Shown here: positions 53,671 through 61,693 of the stretch, one piece after another | How positions within the stretch are numbered: the stretch's first letter is position 1 | Layout: each line of letters begins with the position of its first letter | DNA from: Asaia bogorensis NBRC 16594 | GTDB lineage: Bacteria; Pseudomonadota; Alphaproteobacteria; Acetobacterales; Acetobacteraceae | Assembly (NCBI RefSeq): GCF_001547995.1 | Contig: NZ_AP014690.1 | Span: forward strand, 2,477,001 to 2,541,000 | Reading direction: 5' to 3' | Length of the DNA stretch: 64,000 bases | Notes under the pieces: generated by a model | Databases searched by the model: none | The model's input: the letters and a program-made list of their open reading frames with translations, nothing else | What the model was told of the DNA's origin: nothing | Position numbers and translations under genes: made by a program

Positions 53671-55194
53671 CTAGCGCGAGAAGGCCTTTGCAAGGATACT
53701 TTGCTTTGCCGCATCGATGGGCAAGGCCGTATCGAGCATCGCCACACCCTGCCACCCTGCGCCCATCGCCGTGTAGAGCGCCACGGAATCGTGCAGTCTG
53801 GCCGTACGGGCCACTGCCTCACGGTCCTGAGCCCCCAGCAAGGTGCGCTGCGTCGTAAGGACATTCAGATAATCGGTCAGACCCGCTGCATAGAGCCGCC
53901 TTGCCCTGTCAGCTGCCAGACCACTATCGGTTGCTGCCTGATGCAGCTGGGCGACATAATGGTCGTTATGCAGCCATGACGTCATGGCGTCCTCGACCTC
54001 GCGGAAAGCATTGAGCACGGTCTTGCGATAGGTCAGACGGCTGGCCTCGGCCCGTGCGCGCGCCTCGACCACCTGCGAGGTGAAACGCCCCCCGTGCATG
54101 ACCGGCAAGGTTGCCAGCATCATGAAGGACCAGCTCATCGCATTGACCTGAAACGCCTGATACATGGCGGAGGCATTCGGGTTGAATGTCAGGGGAATCG
54201 AGAATTTGGGGTAGAGCTGGGCTACGGCCACGCCGATGCGAGCCGTTGCTTCGGCATAGCCCCGCTCGGCGGCACGAATATCGGGGCGATTGGCCACGAC
54301 GATTGAGGGCAATGTGGCCGGAAAGCGCGGCATGACCGGCAGGGAGGCTGTCCCATTGGGCAATGCCTCAAGTTCTGCCTTGAGATCGCCCGGCATATCG
54401 CCCAGCAGGACGCTTACCCCGTGGCTCAGCGTGTCGATCTGGGCCTTGAGAGGTTCGAGCGAAGCCAGTTCGCTATCGAGCTCGCTCTGCGCCTGTGCGG
54501 TCTGAAGCGTGTTGCCTATGCCTTCCAGATAGAGACGTTTGGTCAGATCGACCTCGCTCTGGGCATTCTTGACGTTGGCCTGCGCGATCGAGAAACGCAA
54601 TTGCGCCCCCCGGAGCGAGATATAGGCGCGTACCAGATCCGAAAGCAGCGTCATCAACGTGGCGCGTCGGTCCTCGATGCTCACATCGATGGCGCGTTCG
54701 CTCGCCTCGACCTCGCGCCTGATGCGTCCGAACGCATCGATCTCCCAGCTGGCCTGGGCACCATAGGTCAGGACCGATGCCTCTGGCCGGTTCTGAGGAT
54801 TGCCGGGTCTGATCGGCCAGTTGTCGATATTTATGGAATACCGACTTGAGCCACCGCCTGCGTTGACATCAAGCTGCGGGTACCAGGCGGAGGCTGCCTC
54901 TTCACGCATGGCGCGACCGGCGATAATACGCTGGTCGGCAATGAGGAGGTCATAATTGCCCTTGATGGCCTGCGCCACGAGCCGGTTGAGCAGCGGATCG
55001 TTATACTGCCCCCACCACTCCTTCATCTCGGCCTCAGTGCGGGCGATTTCCTCTGCGGTGGCCGCGTGATCGGTCTCGACGAAGCCATCGGGCAGTTTCA
55101 TGCGGTCGGGCTTGTAGGCGGGCCCGACCGTGCATCCGGCAAGAAGCGAGGCAGCAAAAGTGAAGGCGCAAAGCCTGCGGGGGAGAGACACCAT
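53671..55194 (-). CDS. Outer-membrane efflux lipoprotein, NodT/OprM family
   Basis: 507 residues with a lipobox (AFTFAASLLAGC) and the usual N-terminal TVGPAYKPD. WWGQYNDPLLNRLVAQAIKGNYDL and YGAQASWEIDAFGRIRREVEASERAID are family hallmarks, and long coiled-coil stretches fit the TolC-like tunnel. Forms the outer-membrane exit for the adaptor encoded two bases upstream. The partner pump would normally be a FUSC or RND protein, which is not adjacent. Confidence 0.92.
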   Translation of the reverse strand: MVSLPRRLCAFTFAASLLAGCTVGPAYKPDRMKLPDGFVETDHAATAEEIARTEAEMKEWWGQYNDPLLNRLVAQAIKGNYDLLIADQRIIAGRAMREEAASAWYPQLDVNAGGGSSRYSINIDNWPIRPGNPQNRPEASVLTYGAQASWEIDAFGRIRREVEASERAIDVSIEDRRATLMTLLSDLVRAYISLRGAQLRFSIAQANVKNAQSEVDLTKRLYLEGIGNTLQTAQAQSELDSELASLEPLKAQIDTLSHGVSVLLGDMPGDLKAELEALPNGTASLPVMPRFPATLPSIVVANRPDIRAAERGYAEATARIGVAVAQLYPKFSIPLTFNPNASAMYQAFQVNAMSWSFMMLATLPVMHGGRFTSQVVEARARAEASRLTYRKTVLNAFREVEDAMTSWLHNDHYVAQLHQAATDSGLAADRARRLYAAGLTDYLNVLTTQRTLLGAQDREAVARTARLHDSVALYTAMGAGWQGVAMLDTALPIDAAKQSILAKAFSR

Positions 55195-55196
55195 GA

Positions 55197-56108
55197 TCAG
55201 AGATGGTTCTGCAGCCAGGTGGTCAGACGGCCCCGCTGCCCCTGTGGCGGGGTGCCTACCGTGACCGTGCAGGTCATTCCGGCCGCCAGAATGACCTCGG
55301 GCGGCACGCGATCAAGATGGATACGCACGGGAATACGCTGCGCCAGACGGACCCAGGTGAAGATGGGATTCACATCCTGCAGTCCCAGCTTGTCCGGCGA
55401 TCCGTTCTGGTCGTTGATACCGCGGGCAATGGAAACGACATGGGCCGGAATGATCTCGCGGTAGCCCATGAGCTTCACGCGGGCGACGTCGCCCACATGC
55501 ACGCCCCACATCTTCGTTTCCTCGAAATAGGCGTTGATCCAGAAACTGTCAGCATCGATGACCGCCATGCGGGACTGCCCCTCATGCGCATAGTCACCCA
55601 CGCGCAGATTGAGGTTGGTTACGTAACCTTCAACCGGCGAGTAGACGATGGAGCGTTGGAGATTCAGCCTCGCCACATCGAGCGTGGCACGCGCTGCATT
55701 GACCGCATCCTCCTGCGTCTCGACATTGGAATTGTAGATTTCCTGCTCTTCAGCCGAGACGATACCGCTTAATCCCATGCGACGCTTGGCATCGTTGCGA
55801 CGCAGCTTCAGATCTTCCTCCGCGCTCGCCAGATGGGCCTCCGCCTCCTTGATCGCGAGGCGGAACCGCACCGGGTCGATCACGAAAAGCGGGTCGCCAC
55901 GATGAACGAAATCATTGTCGTGCACCGGCACACTCACCACCGTCCCCGACACTTCAGGCGCTGCATCGACCACATACACGCGAACGCGCCCATCACGCGT
56001 CCAGGGTGCGATCATGTAAGTCTCCCACAGCGTGTAGCCCAGCAGGATCGTCACCCCGAGCACCGCGAATGTCAGAAAGACCCGGATCAGTGTACGAGCG
56101 AGCAACAC
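55197..56108 (-). CDS. HlyD/AaeA-type membrane-fusion protein
   Basis: 303 residues. One N-terminal membrane helix (LIRVFLTFAVLGVTILLGYTLW), a lipoyl half-domain (AAPEVSGTVVSVPVHDNDFVHRGDPLFVIDP), a helical hairpin, the second lipoyl half (GYVTNLNLRVGDYAHEG) and a beta-barrel domain. Closest in layout to AaeA, the adaptor for aromatic carboxylic acid efflux. Two bases separate it from the NodT gene. About 140 bases upstream lies the DUF1656 gene that normally accompanies it. Confidence 0.9.
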   Translation of the reverse strand: MLLARTLIRVFLTFAVLGVTILLGYTLWETYMIAPWTRDGRVRVYVVDAAPEVSGTVVSVPVHDNDFVHRGDPLFVIDPVRFRLAIKEAEAHLASAEEDLKLRRNDAKRRMGLSGIVSAEEQEIYNSNVETQEDAVNAARATLDVARLNLQRSIVYSPVEGYVTNLNLRVGDYAHEGQSRMAVIDADSFWINAYFEETKMWGVHVGDVARVKLMGYREIIPAHVVSIARGINDQNGSPDKLGLQDVNPIFTWVRLAQRIPVRIHLDRVPPEVILAAGMTCTVTVGTPPQGQRGRLTTWLQNHL

Positions 56109-56249
56109 GGAGGAATTTCCTTGTAAGAGGCCAGGTTATTCGGGGCGGGAAAGCAGGCAGCATGCATGGGAGATCGCCAGACACCACAGGCGACATAACC
56201 CATCATACGCCTCTGTGAGGCGGGCGGGGTGCCACGTTGCCTCTCGACC

Positions 56250-56444
56250 TCACACATAGAGCACCACCAGGCAAAGCACGCAGACATAGAGCGCCACTTC
56301 GAACAGGGCGACATGCCAGAACCACTCGATGGCGCCTGTGCGCCAGAGGAGGAACCGGATGAAAAGCGTTACGGGGATAGCGGCAAGAGAGTAGACGGCG
56401 ATGGGAGATATGAACACGCCGAAAAGATCGAATTCCGCGAGCAT
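56250..56444 (-). CDS. DUF1656 / AaeX-like small membrane protein
   Basis: 64 residues from the ATG at 56444 (AGGAGGGAGG upstream). MLAEFDLFGVFISPIAVYSLAAIPVTLFIRFLLWRTG is the DUF1656 signature, with two membrane helices in all. The family nearly always sits with an AaeA-like adaptor and an AaeB/FUSC pump. Here the adaptor and NodT channel follow, but no FUSC gene lies on either side. Confidence 0.88.
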   Translation of the reverse strand: MLAEFDLFGVFISPIAVYSLAAIPVTLFIRFLLWRTGAIEWFWHVALFEVALYVCVLCLVVLYV

Positions 56445-56706
56445 CAGCCTCCCTCCTCCTTCCAGTATCAACCTTGCGGGATCAGAAGGGAGAGAGCCAA
56501 GCCCGAAAGCATAAGGTGCGGAATTTCCCGCAATGCTATCGGGGCGCAGACACCGGACGACCTGACCGAACCCGGATGAGCCCCGGACCTGACGCCTGAG
56601 GCAACTAACGGAAGGTCATAGGGGAAAGCCAGGTTCGCCGCCAGAAGGCAAACCTGAATTTTGCATTAGATTCGAGGCAACAAACCTCACAACGCGGTTA
56701 GCAGGT

Positions 56707-57138
56707 TTACCGCCGGGTGAAAATATTGCGCAGAATCTCGAAGAGTTGCTTGCCTGTAAAGCGACCAATAGGGCCGACAAGTAACCCGGCAATGGTCGAC
56801 AGAGCCAGTGTCTGCTTGAATTCGATCATCTTGCGATCACGACGCAGTCTGGCCTCGAATTCGACAGGATCAGCGATATTGCGCGTGCCGAGCAAGCCAA
56901 AGATGATGACAAAGAGCAGGTCGAGCCCCAGCACCGAACACGCTGAGGCGAAAGCCGAGAAGTGGAGCACGCTGAAAGCGAAGGCCCACAGGACAGCGTG
57001 GAATGACACAAGCGCGAACAGCCCGAAGATGGCAGCGATGATGAAGTAGGCCACGCGGCGGCCGATACGCATTGCGACGCGCTGCAGAACTTCGCCCTGA
57101 GCCTGAAGGGCTTCCTGCCCGACATCAATGACCTTCAT
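56707..57138 (-). CDS. Small membrane protein (phage-holin/DUF-like)
   Basis: 143 residues from the ATG at 57138. Two long hydrophobic segments (VAYFIIAAIFGLFALVSFHAVLWAFAF and ACSVLGLDLLFVIIFGLLG) separated by a short loop, then a basic C-terminal half (EFEARLRRDRKMIEFKQTLALSTIAG). It resembles the superfamily annotated 'phage holin family' that often lies next to DUF883 proteins in proteobacteria, and this is so here. Not evidence for a prophage. Function unknown. Confidence 0.6.
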   Translation of the reverse strand: MKVIDVGQEALQAQGEVLQRVAMRIGRRVAYFIIAAIFGLFALVSFHAVLWAFAFSVLHFSAFASACSVLGLDLLFVIIFGLLGTRNIADPVEFEARLRRDRKMIEFKQTLALSTIAGLLVGPIGRFTGKQLFEILRNIFTRR

Positions 57139-57291
57139 GGAGATTCGCAAGCCTTTACGGTGTGGTCGTGCCAGTGCTGGACGTGCCAGAGGCGAACCCG
57201 CCAGAGATCAACCCGGGCAGGGTAGCCGCCGAACATCCAACCCTGAAACGGATTGGAACAGGAGGCCGCCTTGCCCGAGAGAGAAGACAGC

Positions 57292-57570
57292 CTATTTGGA
57301 GACACGTCCTGCAATAAAGCCAATGACGGCAGAAATCAAAACTGCAGCGATGGGGCGGGCGCGTACACGAGCCTCGGCATTGTGAAGCTGCACGTCAGTG
57401 ATTTCTCGTGCATTGGCCACGGCCTGATCGGCCCGTCCGGCAACATCCAGCAGTGCGGGGTTGATACGATCCTTGAGCAGCTGCTCCAGCTGGTCCTTCA
57501 GGCTGTCGATCTGTTCCTGAGCCGATTTGCTGGCATTGTCGACAGACTTCTTGACGTCAGTTTTGCTCAT
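57292..57570 (-). CDS. DUF883 (ElaB/YqjD-like) protein
   Basis: 92 residues from the ATG at 57570, after GAGGAG. A soluble coiled-coil part (SAQEQIDSLKDQLEQLLKDRINPALLDVAGRADQAVANAREI) is followed by RARPIAAVLISAVIGFIAGRVSK, the single C-terminal membrane helix and RVSK-type end typical of ElaB/YqjD. Those E. coli proteins tether ribosomes to the membrane in stationary phase. Same strand as the holin-like gene, 150 bases apart. Confidence 0.78.
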   Translation of the reverse strand: MSKTDVKKSVDNASKSAQEQIDSLKDQLEQLLKDRINPALLDVAGRADQAVANAREITDVQLHNAEARVRARPIAAVLISAVIGFIAGRVSK

Positions 57571-57644
57571 GTCACAACTCCTCATACGGTCTGAACCGCA
57601 TCTTATGGTTTCGGATATAACGTTCTGAGTTCAGGCGAGGTTTC

Positions 57645-58754
57645 ATGTCAGGTTCATCGGGGGACAATCGGTCGCCCCTGTCGGTTCATTCGCTCGCGCT
57701 CACCCCGGGGGCCGACGGCTTTTCGCTCAACCTCGTGAAGGGCGAGGCTTTGAGCCTGCTTGCTGAAACCCCCGGAACACTGAGCCTCTTCTGCGATATC
57801 CTGGGCGGGTTTGTCGCACCTGCCGCCGGACGCGTGGCGTTTGCAGGTCTGGACGCCAGCGATACCCTTCCGGGGCAGCGCCCTATCGTGCTTGTTTCCC
57901 GTCGCGAGCCTGCTTTTGGTCATCTCGGGGTCGCTGCCAATATCGCTTTTCCGCTTCGTGTACGTGGCATGGCCGCCCATGAGATCCGTGCAAGCGTGAG
58001 CCATTTTCTCGCCCTGCTCGGTCTCGATGGCTTTGCCTCGACGCGAGCCGACACCCTGCCACCGGAATATGATGTCAGGCTCAGACTGGCGCGCGCGCTC
58101 GCATGCAACCCATCTGTGCTGGTGCTTGACGATGTCCTGTCCGGCCTTGATCTGCGTGCGATTGGCCGGACACGGCAATTGATCGCGAAGCTTCACAAGG
58201 CTCTCGGACTGACCTTGATCTACGCCGCCAATGATCGTGAGGACGCTGTATGGCTTGGGGGACGCATTGCCCTGTTCGATCGCGAAACCCTTGTTCAATG
58301 TGCCAGTGCCAGCACCCTGCTTGACCGTCCGGCAACCCCATGGGTCGCCTCCCTCTTTACAGAAGCCAATCTGCTGACAGGTCGCGTTCTGTCGATTGAG
58401 GACGATATCGCCACGATTCATCTTGCCTGTGGCGGCGTGGTGGAAGCTCTGGCCGATGCCGATCTGCAAGATGACAGCCTTTGCGTGCTGTGCATCCGCC
58501 CTGATCGTATGACGCCTCTTTTCGCCGCATCCGGCGGGGATGAAGAAGGCCCCGCCCCTCTTGTTGCAACGCTCCAATCGGTACTGCATACCGGCGAACA
58601 GATGCGCTTGCGGCTACGCCTTTCTGACGGGGTAGAAATCGAAATGCGGCGTCCGCTCATCCAGTCGACGCGGCAGATGACCCCCGGCGCAACACTACAA
58701 CTCGCATGGCAGGCCAGTCAGGCTGTGGCCTTTCCCATGAAAGACGATCTATAA
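57645..58754 (+). CDS. PotA-like ABC ATPase lacking all catalytic motifs
   Basis: 369 residues that follow the PotA/MalK frame from end to end, including a C-terminal TOBE-like domain after residue 240. Yet every nucleotide-handling motif has been lost: the Walker A position reads LLAETPGTLSL (no GKT, about residues 38-48); the Q-loop LVSRREPAFGHL has no Gln; the LSGGQ signature is LPPEYDVRLRLARAL; Walker B is LVLDDVLSGLD with the catalytic Glu replaced by Asp; the H-loop His is Asn in AANDREDA. The frame is intact, with no stop or shift. It is likely unable to hydrolyse ATP and could act as a structural or regulatory protein. It begins a tightly packed cluster. Confidence 0.8.
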   Translation: MSGSSGDNRSPLSVHSLALTPGADGFSLNLVKGEALSLLAETPGTLSLFCDILGGFVAPAAGRVAFAGLDASDTLPGQRPIVLVSRREPAFGHLGVAANIAFPLRVRGMAAHEIRASVSHFLALLGLDGFASTRADTLPPEYDVRLRLARALACNPSVLVLDDVLSGLDLRAIGRTRQLIAKLHKALGLTLIYAANDREDAVWLGGRIALFDRETLVQCASASTLLDRPATPWVASLFTEANLLTGRVLSIEDDIATIHLACGGVVEALADADLQDDSLCVLCIRPDRMTPLFAASGGDEEGPAPLVATLQSVLHTGEQMRLRLRLSDGVEIEMRRPLIQSTRQMTPGATLQLAWQASQAVAFPMKDDL

Positions 58755-59866
58755 GAGGCGTTCCGATCAATTTCCCTCAACAGGAAGGCTGTTTCCTGCA
58801 CGCGTCACTCTCCCCTTCCAGACCTGACCGCCGGTCCCATGCTGCCTTGAACAAGGCCGCGTGGATGCTGCTCGTGACGCTGTGCCTGCCCGTACTGTCG
58901 ACCGCTTTTCCCCTTCAGGCTGCCGCAGCAGGGCACCATGTCCATCATGCTGCCCATCATGCCAAGACCAGAAAGCTCTCCCACGCAGCCACGTCACAAC
59001 TCGGTCTGGCCGTGCTGTCAGGCAGTCTTGATGCCCATTCCCTGCTGATGCCCGACCAGCCCTATCCGCTCAAGGAATGGGATGGCAGCCTAACGACGCT
59101 GCGTGACGCTGCTCTGGCACACAAGCCGGTATGGCTTGCAGCCATGATCGACAACACCACCCTGTATGCCGCCTGTCGTGACGGTATAGTGCAGACGCTT
59201 CCAGCGCTCCCCATCAGCGATCGGTCACGCAGCACACCGGGCTCACCCTGCGGCATTGCCGCCGGGGAGGAGAGTATCGTCCTGGCGTGGGACCGAGGCA
59301 GACTTGGTGACGACGCGCCAAACTGGGCCGATTTCTGGGATATTGCCCGCCATCCGGGCAAACGTGCCCTGCGTCTCGACCCCAGAGGCACGCTTGAGAT
59401 AGCTCTGATGGCTGATGGTGTTGCACCCGGCGACGTCTATACCGTTCTGGCCTCTCCCGCAGGGACAGATCGCGCATTTCGCAAGCTCGATCAATTGCGC
59501 CCCTATCTTGTCTGGTGGCGCACACCCGCAGAGGCGACCCGCATCATGAGCAGCGGCGCTGCCCTGATGCTTTCAACCCCCCATGACCGCTTGGCCGATC
59601 TGGGAGAGAAAGCCACCTTCGCCGCGCAATGGCGTCAGTCCCTTCGCCAGAAAGTGTCGTGGGCCATACCGCGCAACGTACCTCCCGAGCAGGCAGAGGC
59701 TGTGATCAGGATGCTGCGCGACCAGACCCCGCTGCATGACGACACGCAGGATGCCCCGCAGGATGGACGCGACATTCGCGCTTTGTCCGTGAGCGACAGT
59801 TTCTGGGCCATCAATTATTATGCGCTTCAGAAACGCTTTCAGACCTGGCTGACCGCAGCGCCATGA
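58706..59866 (+). CDS. PotD-like periplasmic binding protein
   Basis: Up to 386 residues; the start is uncertain. The ATG at 58706 overlaps the upstream gene by 49 bases, while the signal peptide (AAWMLLVTLCLPVLSTAFPLQAAAAG) suggests a TTG at 58850 or the ATG at 58865. WADFWDIARHPGKRALRLDPRGTLEIALMADGVAPGDVYTVL, LVWWRTPAEATRIMSSGAALMLSTP and the terminal SFWAINYYALQKRFQTWL are those of polyamine-type (PotD/PotF) binding proteins. The N-terminal lobe is short and atypical. Paired with a dead ATPase and a permease stub. Confidence 0.75.
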   Translation: MAGQSGCGLSHERRSIRGVPINFPQQEGCFLHASLSPSRPDRRSHAALNKAAWMLLVTLCLPVLSTAFPLQAAAAGHHVHHAAHHAKTRKLSHAATSQLGLAVLSGSLDAHSLLMPDQPYPLKEWDGSLTTLRDAALAHKPVWLAAMIDNTTLYAACRDGIVQTLPALPISDRSRSTPGSPCGIAAGEESIVLAWDRGRLGDDAPNWADFWDIARHPGKRALRLDPRGTLEIALMADGVAPGDVYTVLASPAGTDRAFRKLDQLRPYLVWWRTPAEATRIMSSGAALMLSTPHDRLADLGEKATFAAQWRQSLRQKVSWAIPRNVPPEQAEAVIRMLRDQTPLHDDTQDAPQDGRDIRALSVSDSFWAINYYALQKRFQTWLTAAP

Positions 59867-60291
59867 GTCTCGCCGCTCTCGCCCTTGTTGCCGGATGGGC
59901 CACCTGTTTGATCCTGCTGGCTGTCCTGTCCAGAGGAGCGTCCCGTCTCACCGGATTTTTCCATCTGAACACAATTTTTACCCATAGCGCCTACGCCGCA
60001 GCCATAGCGGCACTCTGGCTTGGAAGCGAAGCTTCACACTGGCCCCACTATTCGGGATGGTTTCTGAGCGGCTTTCTGACTGCGCCATTTTGCATCCTGC
60101 CCATATGCCAGCGCCTGGCAGGAAAGGTGGCAGGACTGACGCGGGCTGCCTCCGGCCTTGGCGCTGGCCCGCGCGCGCGCTTGCGTCTGCTCTGGTTTCC
60201 CTTGCTAAGAGGCCCTATCCTGCTCTCTGGCCTGATTTCCCTTGCCACCCTGACCTCTTGCCTCATTCTCGGCAGGTTCACTCATGTCTGA
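59863..60291 (+). CDS. Truncated ABC permease-like membrane protein
   Basis: 142 residues, half the length of a PotB/PotC permease. Four hydrophobic segments are visible. Residues about 93-125 (TRAASGLGAGPRARLRLLWFPLLRGPILLSGLI) align with the EAA loop that permeases use to contact the ATPase (EAAxxLGAxPxxxFxxVxLPLLxPGIL), though the leading Glu is now Arg. The ATG overlaps the upstream stop (ATGA), and its own end overlaps ycgN by eight bases. It could be an eroded permease or a small membrane adaptor kept for another purpose. Confidence 0.55.
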   Translation: MSLAALALVAGWATCLILLAVLSRGASRLTGFFHLNTIFTHSAYAAAIAALWLGSEASHWPHYSGWFLSGFLTAPFCILPICQRLAGKVAGLTRAASGLGAGPRARLRLLWFPLLRGPILLSGLISLATLTSCLILGRFTHV

Positions 60292-60787
60292 TCCCGAGCA
60301 TCCTTTCTGGCAGGTGATCCCCTTGTCTGAGATGACAAAGGCGCAGTGGGAATCGTTGTGTGATGGCTGCGGCAAATGCTGCCTGCACAAGCTGCGCGAC
60401 GAAGAGACCGACGCGATCCATTTTACAAATGTCGCGTGTCGTCTGCTCGATCTGGAAACCTGCCAGTGCTCGCAATATCCCACGCGGTTTCGCAAGGTGC
60501 CTGACTGTGTCTCGCTTACACCGGAAATTCTCGCCGATATCGACTGGCTGCCGCCAAGCTGCGCCTATGTGCTGATCCGTGACGGACAGGACCTCCCCGC
60601 CTGGCACCATTTGCGCACGGGCTCGGCTGACTCTGTGCACGAAGCGGGAATCTCGGGAAAAGGCCGCATGATTAGCGAGCGCGAAGCCGGGATGCTGGAA
60701 GACCATATCGTTGAGTGGCCGGCGGAAATTCCCCCCGGCGTGGCGAAAAAACGGCGCAAGCGGCCTTCAACCAAACGACGCTGGTGA
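60284..60787 (+). CDS. ycgN: YcgN-family cysteine-cluster protein
   Basis: 167 residues. WESLCDGCGKCCLHKLRDEETDAIHFTNVACRLLDLETCQCSQYPTRF holds the CxxCxxCC cluster and further cysteines of the UPF0260/YcgN family, likely a zinc or iron-sulfur site. C-terminal basic tail (KKRRKRPSTKRRW). Function not known. It overlaps the permease-like gene before it and the protease gene after it (GTGA). Confidence 0.92.
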   Translation: MSDPEHPFWQVIPLSEMTKAQWESLCDGCGKCCLHKLRDEETDAIHFTNVACRLLDLETCQCSQYPTRFRKVPDCVSLTPEILADIDWLPPSCAYVLIRDGQDLPAWHHLRTGSADSVHEAGISGKGRMISEREAGMLEDHIVEWPAEIPPGVAKKRRKRPSTKRRW

Positions 60788-61455
60788 CAGAACCCGCCTA
60801 CCCGGTGACGTGGCGACACTCTGCGCGTGCCAAGCGCATTTCGCTTCGCATCGACGGAGCCAACCGCCAGGTCGTGGTGACATGCCCCCGCCATTTACCG
60901 CTGTCCCATGCGCGACGCTTTCTGCTCACTCATGACAGCTGGGTGCGCGAACGACTCAATGCCCTGCCAGCTGTGACCGCCCTTGTTCCGGGAAGCACCA
61001 TCCTGCTTGATGATTACCCGGTCACCCTGATTCATGCGCCGGAGCAAAGACAGAGCGCCGTTATGGAAAAGGGTAGCCTACGGATCAACGGTCCCATTGA
61101 GCGCTTCGAGCAACGTGTTCTGGTTTTCCTCAGGCATCGGGCCGGGTTGATGCTCCCTGCCGAACTCGCTCATGAGGCAGAACGAATGTCGTGCCAGATC
61201 TCGCGTTTCGCTTGCAGCAATGCCCGCACGCGCTGGGGGAGTTGCACACGAACCGGACGGATTATGCTGAACTGGCGCCTCATTATGATGCCCGAATCTG
61301 TTCGCCGTTACGTGATGGTGCACGAACTCGCCCATCTGACGCATTTCGACCATAGCCTGGCTTTCTGGACTTTGGTGGAGCGGTTTCATGAACACCGCAA
61401 GCCGGCACAAGCCTGGCTCAGGCAGCATGGTGCAGCGCTGATGGCGCTGGGATAA
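60784..61455 (+). CDS. YgjP/SprT-like zinc metalloprotease (DUF45)
   Basis: 223 residues from a GTG at 60784 that overlaps the ycgN stop; a frame start at 60715 lies inside ycgN. RAKRISLRIDGANRQVVVTCPRHLPLSHARRFLLTHDSWVRERL is the family's N-terminal part, and CSNARTRWGSCTRTGRIMLNWRLIMMPESVRRYVMVHELAHLTHFDHSLAFWTLVE carries the HExxH zinc motif plus the third ligand. Probably a cytosolic M48-like protease. It ends the five-gene cluster, about 65 bases before the tRNA. Confidence 0.9.
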   Translation: MTEPAYPVTWRHSARAKRISLRIDGANRQVVVTCPRHLPLSHARRFLLTHDSWVRERLNALPAVTALVPGSTILLDDYPVTLIHAPEQRQSAVMEKGSLRINGPIERFEQRVLVFLRHRAGLMLPAELAHEAERMSCQISRFACSNARTRWGSCTRTGRIMLNWRLIMMPESVRRYVMVHELAHLTHFDHSLAFWTLVERFHEHRKPAQAWLRQHGAALMALG

Positions 61456-61520
61456 TGGCCAAGCAGCCCGCAAGGGATTTTCACCCCCTCCCCCACGTGC
61501 TAGAGCCTGAGCCGTGCTGT

Positions 61521-61606
61521 GCGAACTTGGCGGAATGGTAGACGCACGAGACTTAAAATCTCGAGTCCGTAAGGGCGTATGGGTTCGAGTCCCATAGTTC
61601 GCACCA
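61521..61606 (+). tRNA. tRNA-Leu(UAA)
   Basis: 86 bases including an encoded CCA. Acceptor stem GCGAACT / AGTTCGC, D-arm beginning GGCGGAATGG, anticodon stem CGAGA/TCTCG with loop CTTAAAA (anticodon TAA, 61554-61556), a long variable arm as in class II tRNAs, and TTCGAGT in the T-loop. An integrase follows 88 bases downstream, so the 3' end is a probable attachment site. Confidence 0.95.
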
Positions 61607-61693
61607 CTATCTCATTGAAATTAATGGTTTTTTTGGCTCTCAACGCGTCAAACCGGGGTTTTTCCGGATTTCTTCCCAGAATGGGAAATTTTG

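Noticed and set aside
56707-57138. Prophage indicated by a holin-like protein
   Set aside because: No other phage genes nearby, and this family is common in chromosomes next to DUF883 genes.
57645-58754. Reading the PotA-like gene as a functional polyamine ATPase
   Set aside because: None of the five nucleotide-handling motifs is present, so normal ATPase function is not supported.
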